64,000 nt of DNA from Pristionchus mayeri (lineage: Eukaryota > Nematoda > Chromadorea > Rhabditida > Neodiplogasteridae). The translations under genes were made by a program, and so were the position numbers. The stretch is from contig BTRK01000005.1 in assembly GCA_036245805.1 (NCBI GenBank), positions 47,045,216 to 47,109,215 on the forward strand, read 5' to 3'. Below the pieces are notes generated by a model, which saw only the letters and a program-made list of their open reading frames with translations, was not told the origin of the DNA and made no database searches. Below are positions 23,694 to 35,400 of this stretch, piece by piece. Every line of letters starts with the position of its first letter. The stretch's first letter is position 1.

Positions 23694-23760
23694 AGCAATG
23701 CAAGGAGAGGAGTATCAATGTTCTCTCATTTTCAAAAATGCTTAAGCTAGTTGTGAAACA
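23694..23760 (-). ncRNA. Predicted 21U/piRNA gene (duplicate of 8,045)
   Basis: TGTTTCA on minus (plus 23,754-23,760). TGAT ends at +40. Predicted RNA is 23,714 down to 23,694. Confidence 0.75.
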
Positions 23761-24038
23761 CAGGAATCACTTGGGCAGTTTGAACATAATTCCTTCACGT
23801 CGATCTTCGAATCAGGATCAGCCGGGAACTCGCTCGTCCAGCTGCAGCTGATCGACCCATTTTCTCTTCCTTCCTTATTTCGGTGAAGAAACTGCCGTAT
23901 ATTAGTTTGGACCATGCAGCTGAGAATATGTAGTAGGTTTGAAACTCGAATGTCGCAATGTCGCAAGAAATCTTGCATGCACAGAAGCAAATATATTGTG
24001 ACACTACAGCGTATCTATATTTATTTGTTTGTTTGCCC

Positions 24039-24102
24039 AAGAAGCATAGCCCACACCCATCGAAACCTATGGTTTTGAGCCTCAAGTAGGCATAGTGAAA
24101 CA
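24039..24102 (-). ncRNA. Predicted 21U/piRNA gene (duplicate of 7,721)
   Basis: TGTTTCA on minus (plus 24,096-24,102). CGAT ends at +37, two bases shorter than in the duplicate. Predicted RNA is 24,059 down to 24,039, with several changes against the other copy. Confidence 0.6.
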
Positions 24103-24457
24103 TAAGTTTGAGTGGTTCGAAGAAAAAAATTAATTTGGCATTAGTTTGGTTTCCCTCACTGCAAGTCACTCTCTTTCTCATCTGACACAGCAGTCGTCTC
24201 CACCCTCTCGGATGACGACAGTTGTAGAAAAAAACAATAGTGAAAATATTACCCACTGGCAGGGATATTCCGATATTTGCATCGTTATGCTGGTTATGCG
24301 CATCACTATGCTCGGTCAGGGTGCGTTGGCTGCTGGATTATCGACCAGTATATTCATGAAGACGCCTAGCCGTCCTGTGTACTGAATTGAGACGATAAAT
24401 TAATTTAATTTAACGTTCTTTTATACATGGACTACTGATTTAATTAATAGTTTTAAT

Positions 24458-24523
24458 AAAAACGATGCGTCAAAGGAATTAACTCTTGAGATCAGTATCT
24501 CTTCTAATGCACTCTGTGAAACA
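24458..24523 (-). ncRNA. Predicted 21U/piRNA gene (duplicate of 3,874)
   Basis: TGTTTCA on minus (plus 24,517-24,523). TAAT ends at +39. Predicted RNA is 24,478 down to 24,458. Confidence 0.75.
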
Positions 24524-24724
24524 CAAGATGAGCTAGTGCGAAAAAAAGATTCTGACCGACGATCTCACTGCTCGATAACTTGTTGAAGGAGTCTGCGCGA
24601 AATAATAACTAATCAATTATCAATTCTGAATTGTGTGCTACTGTGCTAATTCTAGGCTAAAACATCGAGCAGGAGTGCATCGACGGTGACTAAATACTTT
24701 TTTATGAAGCCCTTTGTCAGTTGA

Positions 24725-24790
24725 TGTTTCATGTTCGCCTGAAGTCACACAACAATGGGATCAAATCAATCGTGCGGCATTTATTTACGT
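24725..24790 (+). ncRNA. Predicted 21U/piRNA gene (duplicate of 3,514)
   Basis: TGTTTCA at 24,725-24,731. CAAT ends at 24,770 (+39). Predicted RNA 24,770-24,790. Confidence 0.75.
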
Positions 24791-25118
24791 AGAATCTTAT
24801 CAATTCACATGGAAACTCGGAGCGTCATCTCGCCTCCGCCTCGCACTATCAGCTCTGGGAGCTGCAGCTGTTACAGGGTGTCGGCCCAGATTACGGTAGA
24901 CATGATGATTTTTGAGGATGTTTTATTTTTATTTTTTGATTGTAATTAACGAAATTACTAATTGGGAGTAAATTTTAAACCGTTGAAGCCGAGTGATATC
25001 TCTCGTGTCAGCCGATCGCAGGTTGTCCATAACCCTATCGCTGCTGATCCGTCATCTCTTCCTTTCGTGTAAGGTGAATCACAATGATCCTATGAATATG
25101 ATGATGATTCGAGTCGAT

Positions 25119-25184
25119 TCGAGTAGCAGTTCTTAAATAATATTGTGATAAAACGTCATTAAAAGGATGATTTACATTGAAACA
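25119..25184 (-). ncRNA. Predicted 21U/piRNA gene
   Basis: TGTTTCA on minus (plus 25,178-25,184). TATT ends at +39. Predicted RNA is 25,139 down to 25,119. Confidence 0.65.
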
Positions 25185-25530
25185 CGTAGGAGTTCTCATA
25201 AAAAGTATCCCTTTCTAGTGCTCATAAAATATAAATTTACATTGCAGCTCTGCCATTCGAAGACTCGAATGCGCGACGCATTCGGACAAAAAACGCCAAT
25301 GTTTTTCCCTAATCTTTGATGTTTGGTCTCTGCCGTGCTTCTAATTGAGGTCACTGGACAAATTTCTGTTCAGCGAGGGAATGGGGCAAAGCGAGAGGAA
25401 CCATATTCCTATCAGATATTCTCTCGATGTATACATACATGTCTAGCAACGTGATTTATTGTCACGGCGGATCTTTGTATGCCAACGATTGATAGCGCTT
25501 GGCTAAAAAGAACATTCTGAATTTAATTTT

Positions 25531-25595
25531 AGGAAGATTAACCAGGAGTTATTGAATGCAGCGTTACTCTCTTTTCTAATACATAATTTGAAACA
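25531..25595 (-). ncRNA. Predicted 21U/piRNA gene
   Basis: TGTTTCA on minus (plus 25,589-25,595). CAAT ends at +38. Predicted RNA is 25,551 down to 25,531. Confidence 0.7.
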
Positions 25596-26468
25596 CATTT
25601 CGTGCAAGTGTAAGAAAGAGAAAAATCTGATTGCTAATGTTGTTAATTGACATATTTTTGTTTGAGATTACGAAAAAAGAAGAACAGCATTGAAGAAAGC
25701 TGCAATGCTCCTCTTATATCGGGATTCATCTAAATACCTTATTTCATTTCTGATTCCAGCAGCGGTTTTTTTCGGCCTATACTTAGTAAATTATTTCCAT
25801 CTCTACGTCACCTCATGCAATGTAATTATCGATTTTATGAGATTTTATGAATTGCTTGTAGCTGTGGAAAGCTGCTGTAAGACGTCGAATTTATTGTTTG
25901 CCTTTATTGTCACCAAAACATCACCTCTCAGGCAAGTGGCTCTCTTTGTGAAACTGCTCGTGAAACTTAAATTTGTAAATGGTCATTTTTCCATGATAAG
26001 CTGGTATGAACATTCGACCAACTCTTATCAATTTTCTGATGCTATCATCGATAGAGCGGCTGCGCGATCAGTAGCGCGTAACCGTAGCTGCAGCGTAGGT
26101 CGCTAAGTCTGCAGCAATGGATTACTGACTATTATTGTTTGTTGTTAAACAAGCGCAGGGACATGGGGACATGGATTCCAGCATTTCATTCTATCCAAAT
26201 AACTCTTTGAAACACATGATTGGGTAGTATGAAAAAGAAAATTAATCTTGCCACTGGTCTCTCTGCTCGACTGTTATATGCGTATGCGCGAAAGGAGGGT
26301 AACATGGAAGCAGAGTCTACTGCGATTGAACTGAAAATTCGAATAATGTCCTTATTAAATTCGGATACCAGTTGAGATTTTGTTCGGACTCTACTGTGGA
26401 CTCTCCCCTCTAATTCATAGTGGCAGGTATTACGAGGACGAGCGACGGTATCATTTAGTACTATACAT

Positions 26469-26580
26469 TAGTGATGCCAAAACGGCGCGCGCTCTCCACG
26501 TTTCACACGCTCTCTCGCCGGTCAGATAGAGCGAGAGAGCGTGTGAAACGAGGAGAGCACGGGACGATTTGGCATCACTA
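26469..26580. repeat. 112-bp hairpin, CTCTCTCGC family
   Basis: Arms of about 50 bp: TAGTGATGCCAAAACGGCG...GTTTCACACGCTCTCTCGC pairs with the complement ending TTTGGCATCACTA. The loop of about 10 bases contains GGTCAGA. It has the size and shape of a small MITE and also of a pre-miRNA, but near-full pairing to the ends favours a MITE. Confidence 0.7.
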
Positions 26581-26997
26581 CTATATATATTGGAAAGTAA
26601 TTAGTTGAGATATATTACCATTGAATAGGAAAGTTGTGCTAGGAGTGAGGATGATACAGACAGTACGAGTGATGGTGTACATTTGGAGTAGCAGGTTGAT
26701 TAGTGTCACATCTGCTAATTAAATCTGGTGGATTCTATCTTTAGCCAATGATTCAAACAGTGTGTAGGCAATAATTCAAAAAAAAATAGCATAATTATTC
26801 TAGTACCCCGCGGTCTCCCCTCGTAGCGCAGGTACACCGCGTACTCGCTCACTTTCGCTGACCGACGAGAGTTCATGCGATCTAAAGAGACGATATGCTA
26901 CGGTATCCCGCCTCCTACGCTGTCGCATTTCTATTTGCAAAATGAGGTCCGACTTTTTGTGCACCAGCTGACTAGAGTTCGTAATTCGGGTCACCGT

Positions 26998-27053
26998 CTT
27001 TTCATTCTGCACACTATTTCGACCGGTCGAATGGCGAGAGAGGGTGTAGAATG
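26998..27053. repeat. Short hairpin, CTCTCTCGC family
   Basis: TCATTCTGCACAC...GACCGGTCGAATGGCGAGAGAGGGTGTAGAATGA: ends are complementary (TCATTCT/AGAATGA), the middle decayed. Same family as 21,178-21,251. Confidence 0.5.
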
Positions 27054-27212
27054 ACCGTGGTATCATTTCTCGAACTCTACACCTGACCCGTGTGTCGTGG
27101 GCGTTCTTCATTCGGACCACCAAGGTTCGATCTTTGGCAATTTTTGTTTAGCAACTATTGATATTTTCCTGTTAATTGATAATAAACTTCGAAATATTTT
27201 ATTTTTTTATAG

Positions 27213-27279
27213 TCGCTTAGGGGAAGGAATAAATTGATGTTCCCACTACTCTCTCGCTTCAAATTTCCCCTTTGAAACA
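27213..27279 (-). ncRNA. Predicted 21U/piRNA gene
   Basis: TGTTTCA on minus (plus 27,273-27,279). CAAT ends at +40. Predicted RNA is 27,233 down to 27,213. Confidence 0.68.
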
Positions 27280-28828
27280 CAATATCGGCTACTGTGAAAA
27301 TATAAAGAATCTGACGGCTGGTGACACTACTTTACAACTTGTTTCCCTTGCATACTCTTTCATATGCGCACCCTATCAGCATTGCCCAATCAGAGAGGCA
27401 AGAACAGGATCCAGTGCAAATAACTAAAAATTTTCCATCGAAAACGCAACATTTCTCAATATTCTGTTCCCCTGATGCATGAACGCTCAATTCCTGGTGG
27501 TTAAATGAAGCTCCCATCTTTACCCTATACATATTTTTTTTCATGGGTGCTGGATCCTTTCGAGGAATGTGTTGATCTGGAAATGACTACATTGTTGCAT
27601 GTATGTGTTGTTTTGCATATTTCTGAAAAAAATATAAATTTAAATTTTCTGAAAGGGAGAAGAAGCAGGGCTCAATATTTTTTATGAGAATATAGCCTCT
27701 TCGTGTGTGCATACAGGGCACATATGACACTGTATGCTTGGTCTTCCATTCAGTAAAGCAGGTACAAGTCACATGCAGCCTGGGTCTGCTCACATTTTTG
27801 CTATCATGCAATTTAGTTCAAAACCAATCACATGACAGGTCTAACCTATTTTTTGAAAGAACATAAATGGTATTTCTCACCCAACATTATGAAGTTGTTT
27901 CATTAATTTTCCCTTCAAATATCTAGATAAATACATTTAAATCTAAATCTTGTGTTTTTTTGCAATTGGGTTAATCATAATTGCTTGCGTTGTTTGCAGG
28001 ATCGGTTTGATTGAAATATACGTGAGCAAAGTTCAAGCATATCCCTAAATAACACCACGTTTGTTGGCCATTGAGATTTGAGACACGTGAGTTATGATCG
28101 TTCAAAGTACTGACACAAAAAACCACAAGACTTTTGCAACAGCCTGATGTGTATGTGATGGCGGTCGCGTAAGAATCGTTCTACGTTCTCGTTATCATAA
28201 GAGTGCGTGACTAGCAAAGAGGAAGGCTACAGCCTCCGCTAGCAGGTATGGTTTATTTATTATTGTATTGTATTTTTTGCAGCAGCTAATAAGAAGTCAT
28301 CAGACTTGCCTTTTTCAAGAACATTTAAGAGAGTGGTGAAGCAAGAGTCGCATAAACAATTTGTTCAATATTTGCTTACCTCGGTTCTCTTTCTATTTCA
28401 CTCAAATTGGTTCCCATTTTAATATGACTGTAATATGAGCGTAATTGAATATTCTTTATATTTGATTATGTTACGCCTTCAACTGGAGATCTAACAAAAA
28501 TTGAATCCAGAATGCCTCATTCGCGGGAAAAGTAGGGGAGAAGAAACTGACTGTATTTAAATATGATTTAATATAATGCATACCTTATGAGTACCGTACT
28601 CTCATTGAGATCGATTTTCCTTCAGGGACATCCTCTCGTGACTACTCCTTCCATCTGCGCAAGGGGTACGGTAGCTGCTTTAAATGCGATGTTTAGCCGA
28701 TCGAACATATATTTCCGGGCAAGCCGTAACATAGTCCAACTAACTGTATTAGAGTGGTTGTAGCGAAATGGTCGAAAATCGATCGACAAAATGGTGGGTC
28801 AAAATCATTTCGTGATATTTTGCATTTG
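27280..28828. other. Intergenic stretch, nothing recognised
   Basis: Largest gap (about 1.5 kb) without a TGTTTCA core in the left half. Short open frames only, none with a recognisable domain. Confidence 0.5.
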
Positions 28829-28894
28829 TGTTTCATTGAGAAAATATCCCAGATAACAATTTCCTCGAATGAATGTTTCTTTGCTCCTTATCAA
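28829..28894 (+). ncRNA. Possible 21U/piRNA gene (imperfect start signal)
   Basis: TGTTTCA at 28,829-28,835. GAAT ends at +39 (purine where Y is expected). Predicted RNA 28,874-28,894 if the site is used. Confidence 0.35.
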
Positions 28895-29285
28895 TCAAAA
28901 CGCTATTTCATCCTTTCGCATGATTTCACGCCAGCTCTCATAGCATAATTTTATTTTTTTGTATTAATGTGTATTAGTTATTTAGCTAAATAACTCGATA
29001 TCATTGACAACATCTTGTACTTTGGCGATGAATGGGGAGTGAACGCTGTTCATAAGGGAATCAAGGGGAAACGAGTGTCCTGTAGGAGCTCGATCGATCG
29101 ATCTCCCGTGGGAAAAGGGCAAGTTTTTTTAAGTAATTGTATTGGACATGTTTTCAAACAAAATCAGTTAAATTCGAAGAAAGTCTTCGAAAAAATGATA
29201 TCAACCCCAATTTGCTCAGTAACGAGATTGTTGTTTTGGATTTGGAGACTGGAAAAAAGCGCTGCTCAAAGTTGTAATTTTGTTT

Positions 29286-29350
29286 AAAGAGAATTGCATC
29301 AATTAATTGGTTGTCAGAAAATTATTCAGCATTGTGCTGATCGTGAAACC
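29286..29350 (-). ncRNA. Possible 21U/piRNA gene, variant core
   Basis: Variant core GGTTTCA on minus (plus 29,344-29,350). CAAT ends at +38. Predicted RNA is 29,306 down to 29,286. Confidence 0.4.
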
Positions 29351-29641
29351 TAATTTCACAACGGGTTAATTATAAATTTCTTTTCAGTTCCTCCAGAAAC
29401 TCGTGTGCGCGACTAACAAAGATAGCATCGCCAAGGTTTGATATTTGCTCTCTGCTAATTAGTGCTCGGTCGTGAATAATGAGCTGCTGAATTTACGAGA
29501 GTATTATGGTCTGGAGCTCTAAGTAATAACGTCATGTTTTACAGTATGCCTTCGATGAAAGCATCTCATAGGCTCGCATCCTACTCGCCACAGTCCTGCT
29601 GCATATCGGTGATGGATGATGCTTTGATGAATAACAAGATT

Positions 29642-29870
29642 TGGAGGAGTAAAGGCAAACGCGCGCCCGGTTGAAATATGTTTCAATTAGGGACGGAACT
29701 CTCTTAAAGCCGCGTGTTCTCTCGCTCGTTGCCTGAGCTTTCCCTGATTTGGCTTCCAGCCAACTAGCGATAGCTCAGTTCGGAATGGAGATATCATTGT
29801 GAAAATTTCGGAACTTCTTATCGTTGGGGATCTAGGCCGTGCATATGAAAACTTCAAAAGTTTAATTTTG
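29642..29870 (+). repeat. Direct repeat, second copy of 8.67-8.88 kb
   Basis: Same order of GCGCGCCCGGTTG, TGTTTCA (29,679-29,685), GTGTTCTCTCGCTCG and CCAACTAGCGAT as the copy near 8,670. Confidence 0.85.
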
Positions 29871-29928
29871 CATTTTTTTTCTCTCCTTTAAAGTACAATA
29901 GGTCGAATAATTGTGATTTTCCTTCTTT

Positions 29929-29994
29929 AGAATTGAACATAACCTTCCATTATGGTGATGCATTCTGCACAGAATAAGTTATCTTGATGAAACA
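29929..29994 (-). ncRNA. Predicted 21U/piRNA gene
   Basis: TGTTTCA on minus (plus 29,988-29,994). TAAT ends at +39. Predicted RNA is 29,949 down to 29,929. Confidence 0.73.
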
Positions 29995-30356
29995 TAAACG
30001 CGATAGCATTTGAATTTATTTTTTTTAATCATCTTCCTCTCGAGAGATACAAACGAATTATCTTCTCTCTCCTTTAAGAGACCACGGATGGACAACATTT
30101 CGATAATTCCCATGTTTTTTCTGAAGTGTAGACCTCGAGTGCTGATTGACGGCCGTAATAACTAAGGTTGGGGATCGATTTTGGAAAAGTTTCGGGTAGC
30201 CCCCATTTTTGTAGTCGAAAATGTTGATATCGTAGAACTACCGGAGAAGTACATTTGTATTTTTACTCGTAGATAACGAATTTCACCATTAAAATGAGAG
30301 AACGCGAAAGAAAAAAGAATGTTGCAGAATTAGAATTTTATCGTTATATTTTTTCA

Positions 30357-30423
30357 CAAGGCCAACTCATCGACCCATCGACGTTGTATTGCCTTCAAAG
30401 ATATTTAGGATGGTATTGAAACA
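30357..30423 (-). ncRNA. Predicted 21U/piRNA gene
   Basis: TGTTTCA on minus (plus 30,417-30,423). CGAT ends at +40. Predicted RNA is 30,377 down to 30,357. Confidence 0.7.
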
Positions 30424-30848
30424 CATCACTTAAAGCATTTTGGCATTCCTAGTGTCCCTCTTCACTCTCTATCTCATTCTAGTTCGGTAACTATGCAATT
30501 GATAGGATCATTTCCTAATTTATTCGAGTGAAAATTCAAGGCTCGAAATTCATCTTCAGGGAGATCGGTGTGCCCAGCGAATGTGAACAGTTTGTTTCTA
30601 CACATCAAACTTGCAGTTTCCAATTTTTTGGAATGTTCGTTTAGCACAGGAAGTACTCTAACATTTGCGGGTTTGGATTATTTTTTGCTTCTTTCGTGAC
30701 GGGAGTGATCCATCGGAACACCTGATTGCAGGTTGTCTCTAGCCTTGCCGCTGTTAGGAGGCCACAAATACTCTCTATCCCAGGCAGCCAGGAAGCTACT
30801 CGAGGCTCTCCAGGAAAAGGCCAGGAATAAATTAGCTGATTTTTTTTT

Positions 30849-30914
30849 TCCATTCCGAAATGAATCCTACTGATCTTGTGGGTTTTCAAGACTGATTATA
30901 ATATTTGTGAAGCA
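30849..30914 (-). ncRNA. Predicted 21U/piRNA gene, variant core
   Basis: Variant core TGCTTCA on minus (plus 30,908-30,914). CAGT ends at +39. Predicted RNA is 30,869 down to 30,849. Confidence 0.55.
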
Positions 30915-31074
30915 CTGGAGTTGCAGTTCCTTGTTTTTTTTTAAATTCAATGATGTCGCTCGAGTACTGTTAAATACTTCTCAGTCGTCCGTTCTGCCGA
31001 GTCTCCTCAAGCGTTCAACAACGTGGTAAAGAGTATGTGTGGATATCAAGCGTATGAAATATGTATTTTATTTT

Positions 31075-31140
31075 TTTTCGGCTAAGAAGGTGACATCAGC
31101 CATATATATTTTTCTAGAATATTTAGAATAGTCGTGAAGC
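31075..31140 (-). ncRNA. Predicted 21U/piRNA gene, variant core
   Basis: Variant core TGCTTCA on minus (plus 31,134-31,140). TGAT ends at +39. Predicted RNA is 31,095 down to 31,075. Third of four minus-strand loci within 1 kb. Confidence 0.58.
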
Positions 31141-31284
31141 ACAGGAGTCACTTGAACACTTTTAGAATTCCTTCCTTGCCTCAATCTTTACATTGAAGAT
31201 AGATATTATCACGGTATCGGCAATAAATAGAGTGTGCATACTATAGAGAAGGATATTTTATGAGAAATAATTTGATTTTTTTTT

Positions 31285-31350
31285 GAATAAACTGTGGCAC
31301 ACCGATTATTGTAGCATACTCATGAGTGTTGATGAGCTGAACGTGAAACA
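31285..31350 (-). ncRNA. Predicted 21U/piRNA gene
   Basis: TGTTTCA on minus (plus 31,344-31,350). TAAT ends at +39. Predicted RNA is 31,305 down to 31,285. Confidence 0.73.
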
Positions 31351-31957
31351 CGTGAAAAACGTGCGCGGCATTTCTTAATATTTTTAAAACCAATTCCTTG
31401 TACTTATTTCTCCAATTGAGCTCTGCAGATCGATCTGCAGAATGCAGATATGTAGAAACACTGTTTTCCGAGAGAAATAGAGGGTATCTGAGGCACCGAC
31501 GTGGAGAATAAGAGATCTGAGATTAAGGTCCTTGAAGGATGAGTGATTCTCTATTCGTCTCTCACTCTGTCCGTCGGACTGAACGAGATTTCCGAAGAAG
31601 GAAAATGTGATTTATATCTCGTTTTATATTTCATTACACGCCCATTTTTCCGCGGATATCTCCACCGTAATACCTCTTCTTCTTCTTTGCGAAAAAATAA
31701 TAAAAGCTAAATAAGCTATTTTCGGTCGTATGATTTATAAAACAACAAAGATCATCCCATACGGATAAGCAGCTGGACTGTGGCGAGTGTGCGGCGAGCG
31801 TGCGAGAGACTGTAAGACGGACCGTAGTCTCATTGCAATGGTTTTGGGATGGAAATATAATATTACCTGTACATTAATCAATACGGCAGTTCACACTTAT
31901 TGTTGATTTCATATCCTACCCCATCATGTCGAAAGAAATTTGACTAATAATAATTTT

Positions 31958-32023
31958 GACAGATCACCGACAGAATCACCGGAACTAAACAATACAACTT
32001 TATTTTATCTAAGCTGTGAAACA
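31958..32023 (-). ncRNA. Predicted 21U/piRNA gene
   Basis: TGTTTCA on minus (plus 32,017-32,023). CGGT ends at +39. Predicted RNA is 31,978 down to 31,958. A further core 160 bp away (32,182-32,188) lacks a start signal. Confidence 0.68.
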
Positions 32024-32197
32024 CCAATGATTCTAGCGCACCTTACAGTTCTGCATTTAATTAATTAACAAGAATAAAGTATAACTGCACAATTTTGATT
32101 TGTATGATATCTAGACATGCAATGTTGAGAATATCGGCAGGTTTCTGGCAACTGAGTGATAACCTATTGATAACCTATTTGTGAAACATAAAATGCA

Positions 32198-32490
32198 CTA
32201 CGTGTATCACGAGTCAGTGGAGGAAAATTGGCCTCTTCAGGAACAATTTGCAAAAATTTTGCAAGTTTTTGTCCTTATATATGGTAAGTAAATATCCTTG
32301 GTCGAAAAACGTTGGTCGAAAAACCGATTTCCATTGTAAAAATAAAATTATGCTATTTTTGCGACATATGAATTGTCCGAATTTTATTACAAAATAAGAA
32401 AGATTAACCCCATAGGTGCATGAAAAAAATATAAAAAGGGGCAATTGGAGGGGTGAAATTTGCTAGGTCGCTCTGAGCATCGCCAAGTGA
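32198..32490. repeat. Dispersed repeat, inverted relative of 43.38-43.56 kb
   Basis: From TATCACGAGTCAGTGG onward, 32,270-32,480 matches the reverse complement of 43,390-43,560 closely, and a third, diverged part lies at 42,895-43,030. Shared pieces include GAATTGTCCGAATTTTATT and GGTGAAATTTGCTA. Confidence 0.75.
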
Positions 32491-33684
32491 GGTTTTTTCG
32501 GAATTTCGGTTGTTTTCAATTTTCTCGGAACTTTCGGTAAAAGCTTACTAATTGTTAGAAATGTGTGCAGATAATGTATTCTGTGTGTTAGAAACATTTT
32601 AGCACTGTTCTTGCTAATTTCAAAAGTTTTGTAAAAAGAGTTTGTAAAATCAGTTAAAGATAATTCGTGGTGAAAAAAGATATTTCTCAAAATTATTATT
32701 TAATTTTATTTCAAGTTAATTAATGTGAAAATAAAGCAAAATCAAAGAAAAAACATATAAAAATAAAAAGAGCAACGAATTATTCGCGTTCGTACAATGC
32801 GGGTTACGGTAGGATCCCGGGAGGGCGTGGTTTAGCCGATCCCGATGCTATCGATAGTAAAAAAATTATCAATGCCACTAAAACCAGTAAAATATATTTA
32901 GCCCGCTTGTCTCCGCTGTCGCGGCCTCGAGTTTTCCTTTTTTCGTCCTTATTTGTTGTGTATATATGATTTATACAGTTGTAGCTTTGTCTACGCTTGC
33001 CCAGGCAATACAATCAGCACGTGCATGAACAGCAACAAACCTGTTTTACCCGTAAATTCTTGTAAATTTATGTGTTTTTTTGCTCATGCCGCGTTTACTG
33101 ATAATTAGACCAGTGATTTGCTTTATTTATTCCTCGTAAGCATCACTTTCGACCTACCACAGTGCCGCAATGGTGACTATTCCTTTCATTTAAAGCACAG
33201 CTAGAGGTCGCGTGTCATTTTTATTAGTAAGCACACACTAATTTCAAGTATGTTCCACTTTTCTCGTTATTCCTCATCATGATTTTGTTTCGTGTCGTCA
33301 TTGCATCTATTTACGCTCCTATTTATATCGTAAATTGAGGTGAAAGATGGCAACGAGAAACGGGCCGTCCACGCAAAGTGTTGATCGCGGCCAAACGGAA
33401 GGAACCGCCAGGTATATTTACTTTTCCTTTGATTATAATTTTTTCTGTCTGAATACATATCCTAGCTTTGTAACTTAAATATTGCTACTTGAGGAAATTG
33501 TTCCTCTCACTTAGGGCGAGCTCAGGTACGCATGTTTTGTAATCGCTCGATTCGCGCGCTTGTTTACGCGCGCTTTCTCGCGCCCTCTAGTTTTCGCGAG
33601 CCAAACACTTCAAGAATTGTGTGCAGCTATTGTGCTTATATTTCCTAGGGGTGTAAACCTCGTTATCGATAATATCCTCTCAGG
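32491..33684. other. Intergenic stretch before the acyltransferase remnant
   Basis: No domain is recognised. A possible short 5' exon, ATG at 33,347 followed by 21 sense codons and a GTATAT donor at 33,412, could belong to an unknown gene, but nothing supports it beyond the splice-like end. The sequence is GC-richer from about 32,800. Confidence 0.35.
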
Positions 33685-35099
33685 ATGGCTACCGTACTGG
33701 GCGTTGAGTTGGATCCGGTGCGCCTCCCGTGGGAGCGACGACTACAGGTCAGCTATTCTTTCGATAATTAGTGATTCCATTCCCCCTCCCCGTTCAGATC
33801 ATCTGCGTTCTCTACCACTTCTGGGCGACTTTCGTGACGTCTGCACTAATTCTACTCCTCTTCGGATGGATGGTGAGAAAAGTTATAGAAGCTACTTTTG
33901 AATTCCCTCTTGTGCATGATTCGCAACTGTAACCTCCACTTTTGAGCTCCTCAACGGCTACGCCCTCGTGGTCGCCAAGTGCGGCGTCTGGCTGTGGTGG
34001 GGATGGGACTCGTCGTGCATGGGTACGCTGACTATCGATCTTTTATCCATTCACCAATTTAACGATACCGTCGTCTTTCCCTTTGACAGGAGCGTACGCC
34101 TCTCGCTACTTCCTCAATCTGCGCATCCACAAGCGATTCACTGGCTACTCCCCCCTCTCCATCCATCCCACCTCTCAACTATCGGCCGACAAGGTGAGCA
34201 CCATTCACCATTCCCTTCTTATCATACACCCACCTCCATTCCAGAACTATCTCATCGGATTCCACCCGCTCGGAGTAATCTCCATATCTGCCTGCAACTT
34301 CATGAGCAACGGAACCGGACTCATGGGCCGCTTTCCCAACACCAACTTTCTTCTGTGCACGCAGGTATGTTTCCCGCTTTTTTTCAATACACTGGTTGCA
34401 AGTTACACTTGCCGACCTAACTGTATCGTTATTTTCTCTTCTAGGTGGGACAGTTCCGATCGCCCCTTCGTCGAGAATGATTGATGATGCACGGCCTCAT
34501 CAACTGCTCCAAGGAATCGCTCAAGTGAGTATTTCTCCCGCTTCAAACGTTTTACAATCGAGTGCTTTCAAAATAATAGATTAATTATTCCAGTTCTACT
34601 AATTAAATCTCATTCTATCATATTATGAAATAACTTTGAACCTATTTTCGTGGATGTTAACTTTAATTTAGGGATGCTCATGGTATTTTTTTAAACAAGC
34701 GTTGTCATTGGGATATTACGTCCCCTCACTAGTAGCCAACCTTATGAGCCAATCCTAAACAGGCTTCCCAGATATTTTGGGAATTTGACTAGACCACTTT
34801 AAATGTTTAATGTAGGTACGTGCTGGGCGATCGTCGCAAGGGACAGACAGCAGTGGCGGAAGGAGCAGAGGAGACACTCGATGCCCCATCTCGGTAAGCA
34901 CGTGCTCACACTCAACGAGTGAAAGGTACTTATATTTCATATTCCTCCCCCGTCATCTAGCAATAATTCTGACCAACGGGATATACAGTGACAAATTCCA
35001 CACAGGATTCATCAAGCTGGCGCTGGAGACTGGGGCGCGCCTGTGATCTTCCATGGCCGCGGCGTCTTCAACTACAACGTCGGTCTTCTCCCCTTCAGG
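33685..35099 (+). pseudogene. DGAT2/MGAT-family acyltransferase pseudogene
   Basis: Exons can be followed in phase: 33,685-33,747 (MATVLGVELDPVRLPWERRL..., the family's N-terminal pattern), 33,798-33,872 (a hydrophobic segment), 33,947-34,022, 34,090-34,193, 34,245-34,364 (NYLIGFHPLGVISISACNF), 34,445-34,524, 34,816-34,893 and about 35,006-35,099 (FHGRGVFNYNVGLLPF). Intact members are ER-membrane enzymes that acylate di- or monoacylglycerol and need an H-P-H-G motif; here it reads H-P-L-G. An in-frame TGA lies at 34,478-34,480, a stop and frameshift follow LDAPSR near 34,893, and about 30-40 residues between the ETGA and VIFHGRG blocks are missing. The ATG follows a CTCAG acceptor-like site, fitting trans- or cis-splicing. 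It kept its introns, so it is a duplicated or dying gene, not a retrocopy. Confidence 0.85.
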
Positions 35100-35400
35100 T
35101 ACACCTTATCGTTCTAACGTATCAACCCAGACAGGATCATGTGTATGTATTCATCTAAACTTGTAATTCTACCGTAGTATTAGGAGTGACGCCCCGATAG
35201 AATATTTATTATCTCGATTGATTAACACGCGCGCAGAAAGTATGTAAGCATAAAGTTAACCAATGCTTTCAAGGAATTGCAGTTGTTCCATTAGTTCACA
35301 TCCTTACAAATATCATTTATTTATCCTGTTCTGGTGCATGTATCATCTCGACTCGAAATATTGTTTCTATGACGATGAATGCTTCTAGTAGTGATTGAAT

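Larger units (their letters stand above)
23556..25072 (-). repeat. Inverted segmental duplication, copy 2 (uninterrupted)
   Basis: About 1.5 kb that reads, reverse-complemented, as 3,173-4,268 joined to 7,691-8,246. The join near 24,130 (TTAATTTGGCATTAG) is the empty site of the 3.4-kb foldback element. It contains four predicted piRNA loci, all present in copy 1. Confidence 0.9.

Noticed and set aside
25690..26106. 138-residue open frame
   Set aside because: No recognisable domain, no splice signals that extend it and composition like the surrounding AT-rich DNA.
26208..26214. Other exact cores without start signal: 16,254, 26,208, 32,182, 45,687, 50,023, 50,056, 52,476 and those inside elements (6,073, 18,369, 19,366, 48,136, 61,230, 61,283)
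   Set aside because: No Y-R-N-T at 37-40 nt (19,366 has one only at +41, within the MULE); some lie in transposons and may be chance.
33347..33411. Possible first coding exon
   Set aside because: Only an ATG, 21 codons and a donor-like GTATAT; phase and distance do not fit the DGAT2 remnant, which has its own ATG.
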